A stretch of DNA of 64,000 nt from positions 3,926,684-3,990,683 of the forward strand of contig NZ_CP026004.1 of the NCBI RefSeq assembly GCF_003086895.1, given 5' to 3'. Below are positions 44,753-56,100 of the stretch, in pieces. The notes below the pieces were generated by a model, which did not search any database, was not told the DNA's origin, and saw only the letters and a program-made list of their open reading frames with translations. Each line of letters opens with the position of its first letter. Position 1 is the stretch's first letter. The position numbers and the translations under genes are program-made. This DNA is from Stenotrophomonas sp. ESTM1D_MKCIP4_1 (GTDB taxonomy: Bacteria > Pseudomonadota > Gammaproteobacteria > Xanthomonadales > Xanthomonadaceae).

Positions 44753-46503
44753 CACGCGGTCCGGCGCGCCAGCGACACGGTGAAGATGCCGAACGGATCG
44801 ATGCGCTGGGCCACCTTCTCGAACCCGGCCAGGCGCACCAGCTCATCCATTTCCTGCTGGGTACGACGCCGCATCACCCACGCCGCGCCACCGCGGTGGC
44901 TGGTCAGCGCACGGGCGATGAATTCCAGCTGCGGGTGCCACGGCTGACCGGTGTAGGCCAGGTAGCCGCCCACCGGCACGGTCGCGGCGATGCCCTGCAG
45001 CGAACGCAGCACCGCATCGTTGTCGGGGAACAGTTCGTACAGGCCGGAAACCACCGCCAGCGTCGGCGCCGGGTCGACCTGCGCCAGCTGCACCGGATCG
45101 AACGCATCGCCCTGCTCGAAGCGGGCGATATCCGCTGCACCCAGGCGTTCGATCAGCGCCTGCCCCTGGGTCACGTTCAATTCACTGAAATCACGCAGCA
45201 CGATGCGCTCGGCGCGCTGCTCGCCCTGGCCGAGCGCTTCCAGCACATAGCGGCCATGCCCGGCCGCCACGTCCAGCACGTGCACCGGCGCGCCCTGCCC
45301 GCGCAGGCGCTGGGCGGCATCGCGCAGCAGTTCCTGCAGATGCTGGCCACGGATGCGGATGCCACGCCAGCCGATCGCATCGAGATAGTTGCGGTCGACC
45401 ATGCGGCCCAGCGGGCCCTTGCCGCGTGCTTCGTCGCGGTAGATGTAGTCCAGCGTGCTGCCCGAATCGAAGCCGGTCCGCAGGCCCAGGGCAATGCCTT
45501 CGGAAAGCGTGCCGCCGAAACGCAGGCCGCCGCGCACCACGCGCCAGCGCAGGTCGGCCAGGCTGTTGCGCTCCGGCGGCCAGGCCAGGATTTCCGACTC
45601 TTCAAACGTCGGGCCATGACGGTGCGCATCACGCCGCGACAGCGTGCGCAGCGGTTCGGCAAAACGGGCCTGGATGAAGCTGCGGATGCGCGCCAGTGCC
45701 GGGGCGCGGTCACGTTCGCCCAGGGTGTCGTGGAAGAAACCCGGCAGGTGCACGCGTTCCTTGATCGGGCTGGACAGGCGCTCGTAGAAGCGGTCCTGCG
45801 GGCCACGGTGCACCACGAAGTCCGAGCCGGACACCAGCAGCTGCACCGGCACGCTGATCGCCTGTGCATCGGCCACGATGCGGTCAGCCGCTTCATACAG
45901 GCCAAGCAGCACGCGCACCGAAATCGGCCGGGTGATCAGCGGGTCGGTGCGGTAGCTTTCGACCCGCGCCGGATCGTGGGTCAGCCACTGCGGCTTGACG
46001 TAACTGTTGACGAAGAAGTTGCCGCGCAGCTTCTGCATCAGCGCCAGCCCTGCCCGCGCGAACGGCACGTACAGCTTCACCTTGAAGGCCGGCGATGCCA
46101 TCACCAGCGCGCGCAGGCGTGGCGCGTAATCGTGCACCCAGGTGGCAGCAACCACGGCGCCCACGCTCTGCGCGATCACCACGATGTCCTCCACCGCGAT
46201 GCCATGCTCGGCGCCGATGTGGGCGATGAAGCTGTCCAGGTCGCGTACCAGCGCCGGGAAGCCCGGGGCATCGCCGCGCGCGCCGGGCGAACGGCCATTG
46301 CCGCGTGCATCCCAGGCAAAGAAGGCGGTATCGGGCAGATCCAGTTCGTCCACCAGGTGGGTGACCCGGCCGGAATGCTCGTGGCCGCGATGCAGCAGCA
46401 CGATGGCTCTGGCCGGCGTGGTGGTCGTGGTGCTCGCCCAGTACCGGTAGAACAGCGGTACTTGGTCGAAGCTGTGGAATTCCCGTTCCTGCGCCTGACG
46501 CAT
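44752..46503 (-). CDS. Alpha/beta-hydrolase fused to SAM methyltransferase (YnbC-like)
   Basis: A 583-residue bifunctional protein. The N-terminal alpha/beta hydrolase (about residues 10-300) has an oxyanion HRGHEHSGR, the nucleophile elbow AQSVGA (Ser113) and DTAFFAWDARGNGRSPG; it resembles lysophospholipases. The C-terminal part (about 330-583) is a class I methyltransferase with VLDVAAGHGRYVLEAL near 406 and SGLYELFPDN. The fusion matches E. coli YnbC in architecture. It lies 30 bases downstream of the CDP-alcohol phosphatidyltransferase gene and overlaps the PAP2 gene. A lipid acyl chain or head group is the likely substrate. Confidence 0.9.
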   Translation of the reverse strand: MRQAQEREFHSFDQVPLFYRYWASTTTTTPARAIVLLHRGHEHSGRVTHLVDELDLPDTAFFAWDARGNGRSPGARGDAPGFPALVRDLDSFIAHIGAEHGIAVEDIVVIAQSVGAVVAATWVHDYAPRLRALVMASPAFKVKLYVPFARAGLALMQKLRGNFFVNSYVKPQWLTHDPARVESYRTDPLITRPISVRVLLGLYEAADRIVADAQAISVPVQLLVSGSDFVVHRGPQDRFYERLSSPIKERVHLPGFFHDTLGERDRAPALARIRSFIQARFAEPLRTLSRRDAHRHGPTFEESEILAWPPERNSLADLRWRVVRGGLRFGGTLSEGIALGLRTGFDSGSTLDYIYRDEARGKGPLGRMVDRNYLDAIGWRGIRIRGQHLQELLRDAAQRLRGQGAPVHVLDVAAGHGRYVLEALGQGEQRAERIVLRDFSELNVTQGQALIERLGAADIARFEQGDAFDPVQLAQVDPAPTLAVVSGLYELFPDNDAVLRSLQGIAATVPVGGYLAYTGQPWHPQLEFIARALTSHRGGAAWVMRRRTQQEMDELVRLAGFEKVAQRIDPFGIFTVSLARRTA

Positions 46504-46533
46504 GCAATCTCCGGATTGTCTTCTGGTATTTGA

Positions 46534-47151
46534 TTACTGCGGCGGAAGCGCCGCTTCCTGCAGCCCGCGGCGCACACGGTTGATCATCGTCAGCACGCAC
46601 AGCACGGCCATCGCCGCGGCCACGCCGCTGACCGCCAGCGCCCCGACCCAGCCGAAGGCCAGCAGCAGGCCCAGCGCGCCGATGACGAAGGCACGGTCAC
46701 TCTTGCCCATCGGCCCGTCATAACGGCGGCTGGCGCCGACCATCAGCCCCAGTACCCCCGCGTATTCGCTCAGCGCGGCGGTCCAGGCCAGCAGCCACAG
46801 CGCCTCGGGGCGCACGCCCGGCACGCTGAGCAGGCTCAGGTACAGGGCGGCATCGGCGATCACATCGCACAATTCGTTCAGGTAGGCGCCCAGCCGCGAT
46901 TGCTGGCCGAACTCGCGGGCCAGCATGCCATCCACGGCGTTGAGCGCCATGCGCAGCAGCATCCACAGCGGCAGCAGCAGGTACAGCAACGGCTGCGCGG
47001 GGCCGCAGCACCAGACGGCGGCGGCCACCAGCAGCGAGACCACGGCGGCGGCCACGGTCACCGCGTTGGCGGTGACGCCTAGGCGGTGGAGCCCGCGTAC
47101 GGCCGGACGCAGAAGGTCCTGGAAACGTCCTTTCAATGCATAGATCGACAC
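46534..47151 (-). CDS. CDP-alcohol phosphatidyltransferase (YnbA-like) with altered motif
   Basis: A 205-residue membrane enzyme of the class I CDP-alcohol phosphotransferase family, which joins CDP-diglyceride to an alcohol head group. The family motif D-x2-D-G-x2-A-R-x8-G-x3-D-x3-D appears here as NAVDGMLAR...G...NELCD: Asn71, Asp74, Gly75, Ala78, Arg79, Gly88, Asn92, Asp96. Two of the four metal/catalytic aspartates are asparagine. From memory the E. coli YnbA protein also has Asn at the first position. First gene of the six-gene operon. The acceptor alcohol is unknown. Confidence 0.9.
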   Translation of the reverse strand: MSIYALKGRFQDLLRPAVRGLHRLGVTANAVTVAAAVVSLLVAAAVWCCGPAQPLLYLLLPLWMLLRMALNAVDGMLAREFGQQSRLGAYLNELCDVIADAALYLSLLSVPGVRPEALWLLAWTAALSEYAGVLGLMVGASRRYDGPMGKSDRAFVIGALGLLLAFGWVGALAVSGVAAAMAVLCVLTMINRVRRGLQEAALPPQ

Positions 47152-47363
47152 GATCTGAACCCGCTGATCCTTGGCAGTTCCGGCACAGCCTACCCGATCA
47201 GGGCAGCCCCACGTATCGAAATGCTTGCGTAGCGGGTGGGACCCGACAGTGCCGAAGCGGCTCCCCGCCCCACCGCGCAGGTCGATTTGGGCAACCAGCG
47301 CCCGCCGCTGGCCGCCAACAACTACAATATCGGCCCCGCTCCGCTGCCGATTGCCCTGTCCCC

Positions 47364-48948
<1,585 letters not shown>

Positions 48949-48964
48949 ACAGGGAGCGACACGG

Positions 48965-49831
48965 ATGTCTGCAGCCTCTTTGAAACCGCTCACCGTGCTC
49001 GCCTTCGCCGGCACGGCCCTGCTGGCCGGCTGCAAACCGGCCGCCGAGCCGGTACCCGCCTCTGCCCCCCAGGCAGAGGCGCTTCCAGCGACCAGCACTG
49101 CGGCGGCCGGGCATGTCAGCCGCACCGCGCGCCTGCAGGCCTTCCTGACCGCGCGTTACGGCAAGGACGCCCAGCTGTCGGGTGACTGGCGCGGCCGCTG
49201 GACCCAGGACGACGAAACGCGCCCGGTCAGCTGGCAGGTCTGCGCCGAGCAGCCGGTGGTGAGCGGTGACAGCTGGCAGCAGCTGCTGGCCGTCTGCGGC
49301 GCGCTGGTCGAGGCCGGCCACCCCGAGCCGGGCACCATCGACTTCTATGTGCTGCGCCCGACGGCCACCGGCTTCGACGTGGCCGCCGAGCTGACCGGCG
49401 GCACCTATGGCAGCAGCGGCCAGCCCGGAACGGTGCAGATCGTGCGTGCCGGCAGCGATTTCTATGGCTTCCGCGTGGAAGACGGCTGGTTCGGGCAAGG
49501 CTATTCGCTGATCTCGCAATCGCTGGTCCTGCCCGGCCCCAAGGGTCTGATCGACACCGGCAGCATGCGCAGCCACATCGACAACGGCGCCGCCTACGAC
49601 TGCGACGATGCTGACTCGGCCGAAGACTGCCGCAGCAAGGTCTTCAACATCGATTTCACCCAGCGCTTCGACGACAGCGACCGCACCGCCCGCGTGTGGC
49701 CGCTGCAGGTTGAGGAAACCGGCAGCACCTGCGGCGGCACCGCCGTACGCCAGCAGCACCGCTTCACCTTGGACCCGAATACCTGGACCTACACCTTCCC
49801 CGACGCGCTGCAACGCGAGGGCTGCGAGTGA
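48965..49831 (+). CDS. Lipoprotein of unknown function
   Basis: A 288-residue predicted lipoprotein, with the signal peptide ending LLAGC and lipidated Cys23. The mature protein has a Pro/Ala-rich spacer then a folded domain with paired cysteines (WQVCAEQ, LAVCGAL, YDCDDADSAEDC, STCGG, REGC) that may form disulfides, and TARLQAFLTARYGKDAQLSGDW. I do not recognise the family. It begins 17 bases after purH, probably on the same transcript, but shares no obvious function with purine synthesis. Confidence 0.8.
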   Translation: MSAASLKPLTVLAFAGTALLAGCKPAAEPVPASAPQAEALPATSTAAAGHVSRTARLQAFLTARYGKDAQLSGDWRGRWTQDDETRPVSWQVCAEQPVVSGDSWQQLLAVCGALVEAGHPEPGTIDFYVLRPTATGFDVAAELTGGTYGSSGQPGTVQIVRAGSDFYGFRVEDGWFGQGYSLISQSLVLPGPKGLIDTGSMRSHIDNGAAYDCDDADSAEDCRSKVFNIDFTQRFDDSDRTARVWPLQVEETGSTCGGTAVRQQHRFTLDPNTWTYTFPDALQREGCE

Positions 49832-49847
49832 GGCACATCGACCGGCC

Positions 49848-50486
49848 ATGAACAGCCCCCTCGGCGAACTGATCCTCTATCGCACCGACGATGGCCGGAC
49901 GGAGGTCCACCTGCGCGCAGCGGAGGGGACGGTGTGGATGACCCAGGGCGAGATGGCCGAGCTGTTTGATACGACACCGCAGAACATCACCCAGCACGTT
50001 CGCGCCGTCTATGACGAGGGTGAGATTGATGAGTCCACAACCTGTAAGGATTACTTACAGGTTCGTCGGGAGGGTGACCGCGACGTCCGGCGCAACGTCA
50101 AAACCTATCGCCTTGAGCTGATCCTGGCGGTCGGATTCCGGGTGCGGTCGCCGCGTGGCAGCCAGTTCCGGCGCTGGGCCGGCTCGTCACTGGCCGAATA
50201 TCTGGCCAAGGGCTTCCTGCTCAACGACGCCCGGCTGAAGGATGCCGAGCGTGCGGACTACTTCAAGGAACTGCTGCACCGCATCCGCGATATCCGCAGT
50301 TCGGAGAAGCGTTTCTACCAGACCCTGCGCGATCTGTTCAAAGCCAGCAGTTCCGACTACGCGAAGCCGAGCTTGATCTTGCCAATCTCAACGCCGAGGC
50401 AAAACGCTTGGCGTCCAGCAGAAAGCCCACCTGACCGATTTCCCCGATCCCTTCCACTTCTGTCCCCCAGGATCTCCCCGCAATGA
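49848..50486 (+). pseudogene. RhuM-family gene, truncated by internal deletion
   Basis: The first roughly 160 residues clearly match the RhuM/virulence-protein family: VWMTQGEMAELFDTTPQNIT, then QVRREGDRDVRR, VGFRVRSPRGSQFRRWA and LLHRIRDIRSSEKRFYQTLRD. The family is usually about 330 residues. At about 50360, after SSSDY, the frame breaks into non-family sequence that reaches a stop at 50486 overlapping purD. In another frame, 50363-50434 reads EAELDLANLNAEAKRLASS, a plausible original C-terminal tail. An internal deletion with frameshift best explains this. RhuM genes are often on mobile islands. Confidence 0.8.
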
Positions 50487-51781
50487 AAATCCTCGTCATC
50501 GGCTCTGGCGGCCGCGAACACGCCCTGGCATGGAAGCTGGCCCAGTCCTCCCGTATCACCGAAGTGATCGTGGCGCCCGGCAATGCCGGCACCGCCAATG
50601 AAGGCAAGTGCCGCAACGTGGCGGTGAAGGTGACCGACATCGACGGCCTGCTGGCGCTGGCCCAGGCTGAAGGCGTGGCGCTGACCGTGGTCGGCCCGGA
50701 AGTGCCGCTGGTGGCCGGCGTGGTCGACCGCTTCCGCGCTGGCGGCCTGCGCATCTTCGGGCCGACCGCTGCCGCCGCGCAGCTGGAAGGCAGCAAGGCC
50801 TACGCCAAGGATTTCCTGGCCCGCCATAACATCCCCACAGCGTTCTACGCGGTGCACACCGAGGTGGACGCGGCGCTGGCCTACCTCCGCGACAAATCCA
50901 ATAAGAGCGGGGGCGCGCCGATCGTGGTCAAGGCCGATGGCCTGGCCGCCGGCAAGGGCGTGATCGTGGCGATGACCCTGGCCGAAGCCGAGGACGCGGT
51001 GCGTGACATGCTGTCGGGCAACGCCTTCGGCGATGCCGGTGCGCGCGTGGTCATCGAAGAATTCCTCGATGGCGAGGAGGCCAGCTTCATTTCGATGGTC
51101 GACGGCGTGCACGCGCTGCCGATGGCCACCTCGCAGGACCACAAGCGCGTCGGCGACGGCGACACCGGCCCCAATACGGGCGGCATGGGCGCCTATTCGC
51201 CCGCGCCGGTGGTGACCCCGGAGGTGCATGCGCGGGTGATGCGCGAGGTCGTGAACCCGACCGTACAGGGCATGATCGCCGACGGCATCCCGTTCACCGG
51301 CTTCCTGTATGCCGGCCTGATGATCGATGCCAGCGGCGCACCGAAGGTGATCGAATTCAACGTGCGCTTCGGCGACCCGGAAACCCAGCCGGTGATGCTG
51401 CGCCTGCAGTCGGACCTGGTGGATCTGGTGGAAGCGGCCATCGATGGCCGCCTGGACCAGGTGGACGCGCAGTGGGATCCGCGCCCGTCGCTGGGCGTGG
51501 TACTGGCCGCCAAGCCCTACCCGGAAGCGCCGATCACCGGTGACGTCATCTCTGGTCTGGACGAGGTGCCCGCCAACGCCAAGGTGTTCCATGCCGGCAC
51601 CACGCTGGATGCGCAGGGCCAGGTGCTCAGTGCCGGCGGCCGCGTGCTGTGCGTGGCCGCACTGGGCGACAGCGTGCGCGACGCGCAGGCCACTGCCTAT
51701 GCCGCCGTGGCCAAGGTGACCTGGGCCAACGAGTTCCACCGTACCGACATCGGCTGGCGCGCGATCGCACGCGAGGGGTAA
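50483..51781 (+). CDS. purD: Phosphoribosylamine-glycine ligase
   Basis: A 432-residue ATP-grasp enzyme joining glycine to phosphoribosylamine, the second step of purine synthesis. It starts MKILVIGSGGREHALAWKLA and contains VKADGLAAGKGVIVAMT, the ATP-grasp loop, and GGMGAYSPAP, VIEFNVRFGDPETQ. AGGA lies before the ATG. It probably formed an original purH-purD unit, now separated by the lipoprotein gene and the damaged RhuM gene. Confidence 0.98.
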   Translation: MKILVIGSGGREHALAWKLAQSSRITEVIVAPGNAGTANEGKCRNVAVKVTDIDGLLALAQAEGVALTVVGPEVPLVAGVVDRFRAGGLRIFGPTAAAAQLEGSKAYAKDFLARHNIPTAFYAVHTEVDAALAYLRDKSNKSGGAPIVVKADGLAAGKGVIVAMTLAEAEDAVRDMLSGNAFGDAGARVVIEEFLDGEEASFISMVDGVHALPMATSQDHKRVGDGDTGPNTGGMGAYSPAPVVTPEVHARVMREVVNPTVQGMIADGIPFTGFLYAGLMIDASGAPKVIEFNVRFGDPETQPVMLRLQSDLVDLVEAAIDGRLDQVDAQWDPRPSLGVVLAAKPYPEAPITGDVISGLDEVPANAKVFHAGTTLDAQGQVLSAGGRVLCVAALGDSVRDAQATAYAAVAKVTWANEFHRTDIGWRAIAREG

Positions 51782-51791
51782 CGGACGGGGC

Positions 51792-51891
51792 GCAGCCACG
51801 CATGGCGTGGCTCTACCGGGGCCGTGTCGCCACGCGTGGCGTAGGTCAACGGATGCCGTACCGCCAGGGTAGATCCACGCCATGCGTGGAT
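51792..51891. repeat. GTAG/SMAG palindromes downstream of purD
   Basis: An inverted copy (51792-51816, ending TGGCTCTAC), a diverged copy around 51829-51845 and a forward copy at 51869-51891 (GTAGATCCACGCCATGCGTGG) fill the gap before the terminator. Confidence 0.85.
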
Positions 51892-51904
51892 AAGCCCCAC
51901 AAAC

Positions 51905-51938
51905 AAGAAAGGCCCGGCATCACTGCCGGGCCTTTCTT
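51905..51938. terminator. Bidirectional intrinsic terminator between purD and rpoH
   Basis: AAGAAAGGCCCGGCA and its exact complement form a 15-bp stem around a TCAC loop. A-rich and T-rich flanks on both sides make it a terminator for both the purD (plus) and rpoH (minus) transcripts. Confidence 0.9.
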
Positions 51939-51957
51939 CATTCCAACGCCTGACCGC

Positions 51958-52842
<885 letters not shown>

Positions 52843-52843
52843 C

Positions 52844-52870
52844 TTAGCAGTCCGGGTTTTGGACTGCTAA
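52844..52870. promoter_or_regulatory. Perfect 10-bp inverted repeat at the rpoH translation start
   Basis: TTAGCAGTCC and GGACTGCTAA flank a 7-base loop, ending two bases from the upstream rpoH ATG. In transcripts from a distal promoter it would form a hairpin at the ribosome-loading region; it also overlaps the -10 of the sigma-E-type promoter, so it could instead be a protein-binding operator. Confidence 0.7.
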
Positions 52871-52886
52871 AGCGGTAGGAAGTTCC
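52859..52886 (-). promoter_or_regulatory. Sigma-E-type promoter for rpoH
   Basis: Minus-strand GGAACTT (52886-52880) is an exact sigma-E -35, followed after 16 bases by TCCAA (52863-52859), fitting the TCyrA-type -10. Transcription would start near 52852, leaving a leader of about 10-19 bases. Sigma-E control of rpoH is known in E. coli (P3) and in Xanthomonas. Confidence 0.6.
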
Positions 52887-53151
52887 AGTGTTCCGCAGGC
52901 GAAACAATGGGCCGTTCAACAACCCTACCCTATCGCGAATTGATGACAATGGCGAGCAGCCGCGACCATGGTCTAATGCCTTCAAAATCAACAACTTGAG
53001 GTGAAACACGTGCATGAATGGTCGTTTTGGGCCGCAAAATCCCACGGCGGTACCCCATTCAGCCCGGCAATGTTGCCGGTCGTTCAGCCCGGCGAGCCAG
53101 ACGACCCTATCCGACACGCCCATAGTGCCACGCCATGCGTGGCAGGCCCCG
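52871..53151. other. Intergenic region upstream of rpoH
   Basis: About 280 bases with no convincing gene. It holds the sigma-E-type -35 of rpoH, probable upstream promoter sequence of lower GC content (around 52980-53020), and a GTAG-type palindrome remnant (53123-53144, TAGTGCCACGCCATGCGTGG) next to the end of the outer-membrane protein gene. Confidence 0.6.
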
Positions 53152-56100
53152 CTAGTAATACCCGGCCATGTTCAGGAAGAAGCCCTTCTGGTCGTACTTC
53201 AGCTCGGTCATGTCATCGCTGAACTCGGTGAAGTTGTAGCCCACGCCGATCTTGAAGTTCTCCCCCACCCGGCGGTCCACGCCCAGCAGCCAGCCCTTGC
53301 GCACGCCACCGTCGCGTACCTTCAACCAGCGGTGCTCGGCCAGGCCTTCCCACTGCGCGAACAGGCGGTAGCGCAGCTGCAGGGCGGCGAAGTCGGCGCG
53401 GCTGTCCAGCCAGGCGCCCTCGCCGCGGCCGGTGCGGTAGTCACCCCAGCGTGAGGCCAGCTTGGCCGCCATCTCCCAGCGTTCGCCGATCTGGCGGATG
53501 CCTTCCAGCGACAGCACCTGCGAGCGCTGGTCGTACAGGTTGCCGCCTTCCTGGCCCAGCGAGGCCACGTCGTAGAGGTAGGTGAACTTGCCGAAGCCGG
53601 CCCAGCGCGTGTTGTCATGCGGGCGCCAGGCAAAACCGACGTTGGTTTCCACCAGCTTGGCATCGGCCACCGGGTTGATCCGGTCCTGGGTGTCCGCATA
53701 GTTGGCGCGCAGGGCGAAACGCCAGTCTTCGTTGAGCTTGTACAGCAGGCGGTTGGTGGTCACCCACTGTTCGCGCTGCTCGGCACCACTGTCACGGCGG
53801 TATTCCAGCTTGCTGTTCCACTGCGCCACCGCGTCGGTACGGCCACCGCTGACGCTGTACGCGCGGCGGTTGATGCGGCCCACGGTGGATTCCAGTTCGC
53901 CGTCCATCACGGTGAAGCCCAGGTTCCAGCCCTGCGCCGGGTAGAAGTCCATGCCGAAGGTGTGCACCAGCCCCGCGCTGTCCTGGCGGCGGTCCTTCAG
54001 GTACTGGCTTTCGTTGTAGACGTTCACCTGGTTGCTCAGGCGCCAGCGCTGGCCCACGGTCCAGCCACTCTGCAGGCCGTTGTCGAACAACGGATCGGTA
54101 CCGGTGCGGTCGGTGCTGTAGCTGTAGCTGCCGTAGAGGCTGTGGTCGGGCGCCATGCGGTATTCGGCATCGACCTTGCCGCCATGGCCGCGGCTGCCGC
54201 CACTCAGCTCGGCCCCCACACTGCTGCGGTCGCCGAACAGGTAGCGCGCGCCCAGGGTCAGCAGGTCGTTCTTCTCATAGGCACCGCCATCATCGTCCAG
54301 CGTCACCTGGCCGGTGCCGTACAGCTCCCACGACGAACCGAAGCGCTGGCGGTAACCGATGGCCGCCAGCAGCGCGGAGACGTCCTGCAGCTCCTGCTCC
54401 TCGCGCACGCGGCGCAGTTCGCCGGTCAGCTGGCCATCGTTGCCCAGCCGCCATTCGGCGGTCAGCTGGCTCTGTTCCAGTGCCAGTTCGCCCTGTTCGG
54501 TGCGGGTGTGGCGGCCGTACAGGCTGAAATCATCGGTGAGGTAGCCCAGGAACTCCGCGCCGTATTCCTGGATCGGCAGGCCGGTGTCCTGGCGCGCCAC
54601 CGAGAAGCCCGCATCGACATCGCGCCACCACGCGCCCAGGCTCCAGTCCTGGGTGGTCCAGCCCAGTTCGCGCAGGTTGGCGCGCGCCTCCACTGCCGAA
54701 GCCTTGCCCGACCGGCGGCCTTCGTACGGATTGCGGCGGATGAAGCTGAGGCCGCCATTGTCCGAATAGAACACCGGCGCTGCGGTGGCATCGGTGCGCG
54801 TCTGTTCCATTTTCAGGTAGGTGCCGCGGCCCGCCTGCAGGGTAAGGTCGGCCCCCTTCAGGCTGTAGTTCTCACCGCTGCGGTTCTCTTCCACCCAGGT
54901 GCCGCCCACGGCAACGTGATCGCCGATCCACTGGCGGCCGCGCGCACCATAGGTCACATCGTCGCTGCTGAAACCCAGCGGCACGTATTCGTAGTCCACC
55001 AGCAGCAGCTGGTCGTAGCCATCCAGCGGCATGTCGCGGGTGATGCTGCGCACGTTCTCGCGGGTCAGCTGCGCCAGCGGGCGGGTCAGGATCAGCCGGC
55101 CCTGCAGGTCGTCGATCTCGTAGTCCACGCCTTCCTGCAGGGTGGCGCGGGTTTCGGTGCGGCCGGTGGTGCGGTCGCGCACTTCCAGCACCACCTGCTC
55201 CGAGCCCGGCAACAGGTCGGTATGGCGCAGGTAGTACAGGCTGCCGCCGGTGCCGAGGAATTCGCTGTGGCCCGGCGCCGACTGCGCTTCCGAACCGAAC
55301 ACCTTCAGCTGCGAACGCGCCTCGCCCAGCGGCGTGGCCGACAGCGAACGCCAGTTCAGCGCGCCGCCGTAAAGCGAGCGCACGTACTGACCGTACTCGG
55401 TGCCGGTGATGCCGGTGGCGAAGTTGCCCCACAGCGCCTGGCTCTGGTCCCAGTCCACGCGCAGGTACAGGCGGCCCTGGGTATCGACGTCGCGGTAGGT
55501 GGTCGAATCATCGCCGTAGACCGGGTAGTACAGATCCGGGTCGAGGCGGCGGAACACATCCTGCGCATCGGCGCGGGTGAAATCGCGGAACAGGTACTTC
55601 AGTTCGCGGTCCTGGGTATCGGCCTGAGCGGTCACCAGGTATTTGCCGCGCATCTTGCCCTTCAGGTAGAACGCCAGCCGGCCTTCGCTGAGGAAGCCAT
55701 CGGTGTCGCGGTCATCGGCGGCCAGCGGCTGCACGTTGCCGCTGGCACTGTTCTTCGACAACGTGACATCGGCGATGGCGACCAGGAACAGGTAACGGCC
55801 GGTCACGTCCACGTCCAGCTGGCGCTGCGCAGACGGCGCGTCGCGCGATTCCACCCGCACGTCATAGCGGTGCTGGCCCACCGGTTCGAGGAACTCGGCA
55901 GCGAACTTCTGTTCCAGATCGACCGGGAAATCCTGGCCGTTGATGCGCACCCGGCTGTTCGGCTCAAGATTGCGGCCGTACAGGCGCACGCGCGAGCCGT
56001 GGATGGGGATGTTCTGCAGGCGCAGCATGCTCTGCCCGTAGATGCTGTTGCTGACCTGCAGGTCCTGTGCGCTGGCTCCATCCAGCGCCTGGCCCAGGGT

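Noticed and set aside
50039..50063. AACCTGTAAG/CTTACAGGTT palindrome as a LexA-type or attachment site.
   Set aside because: It lies inside the conserved RhuM reading frame (STTCKDYLQVR), does not match the LexA consensus, and has no flanking direct repeat. It is recorded only as part of the RhuM finding.
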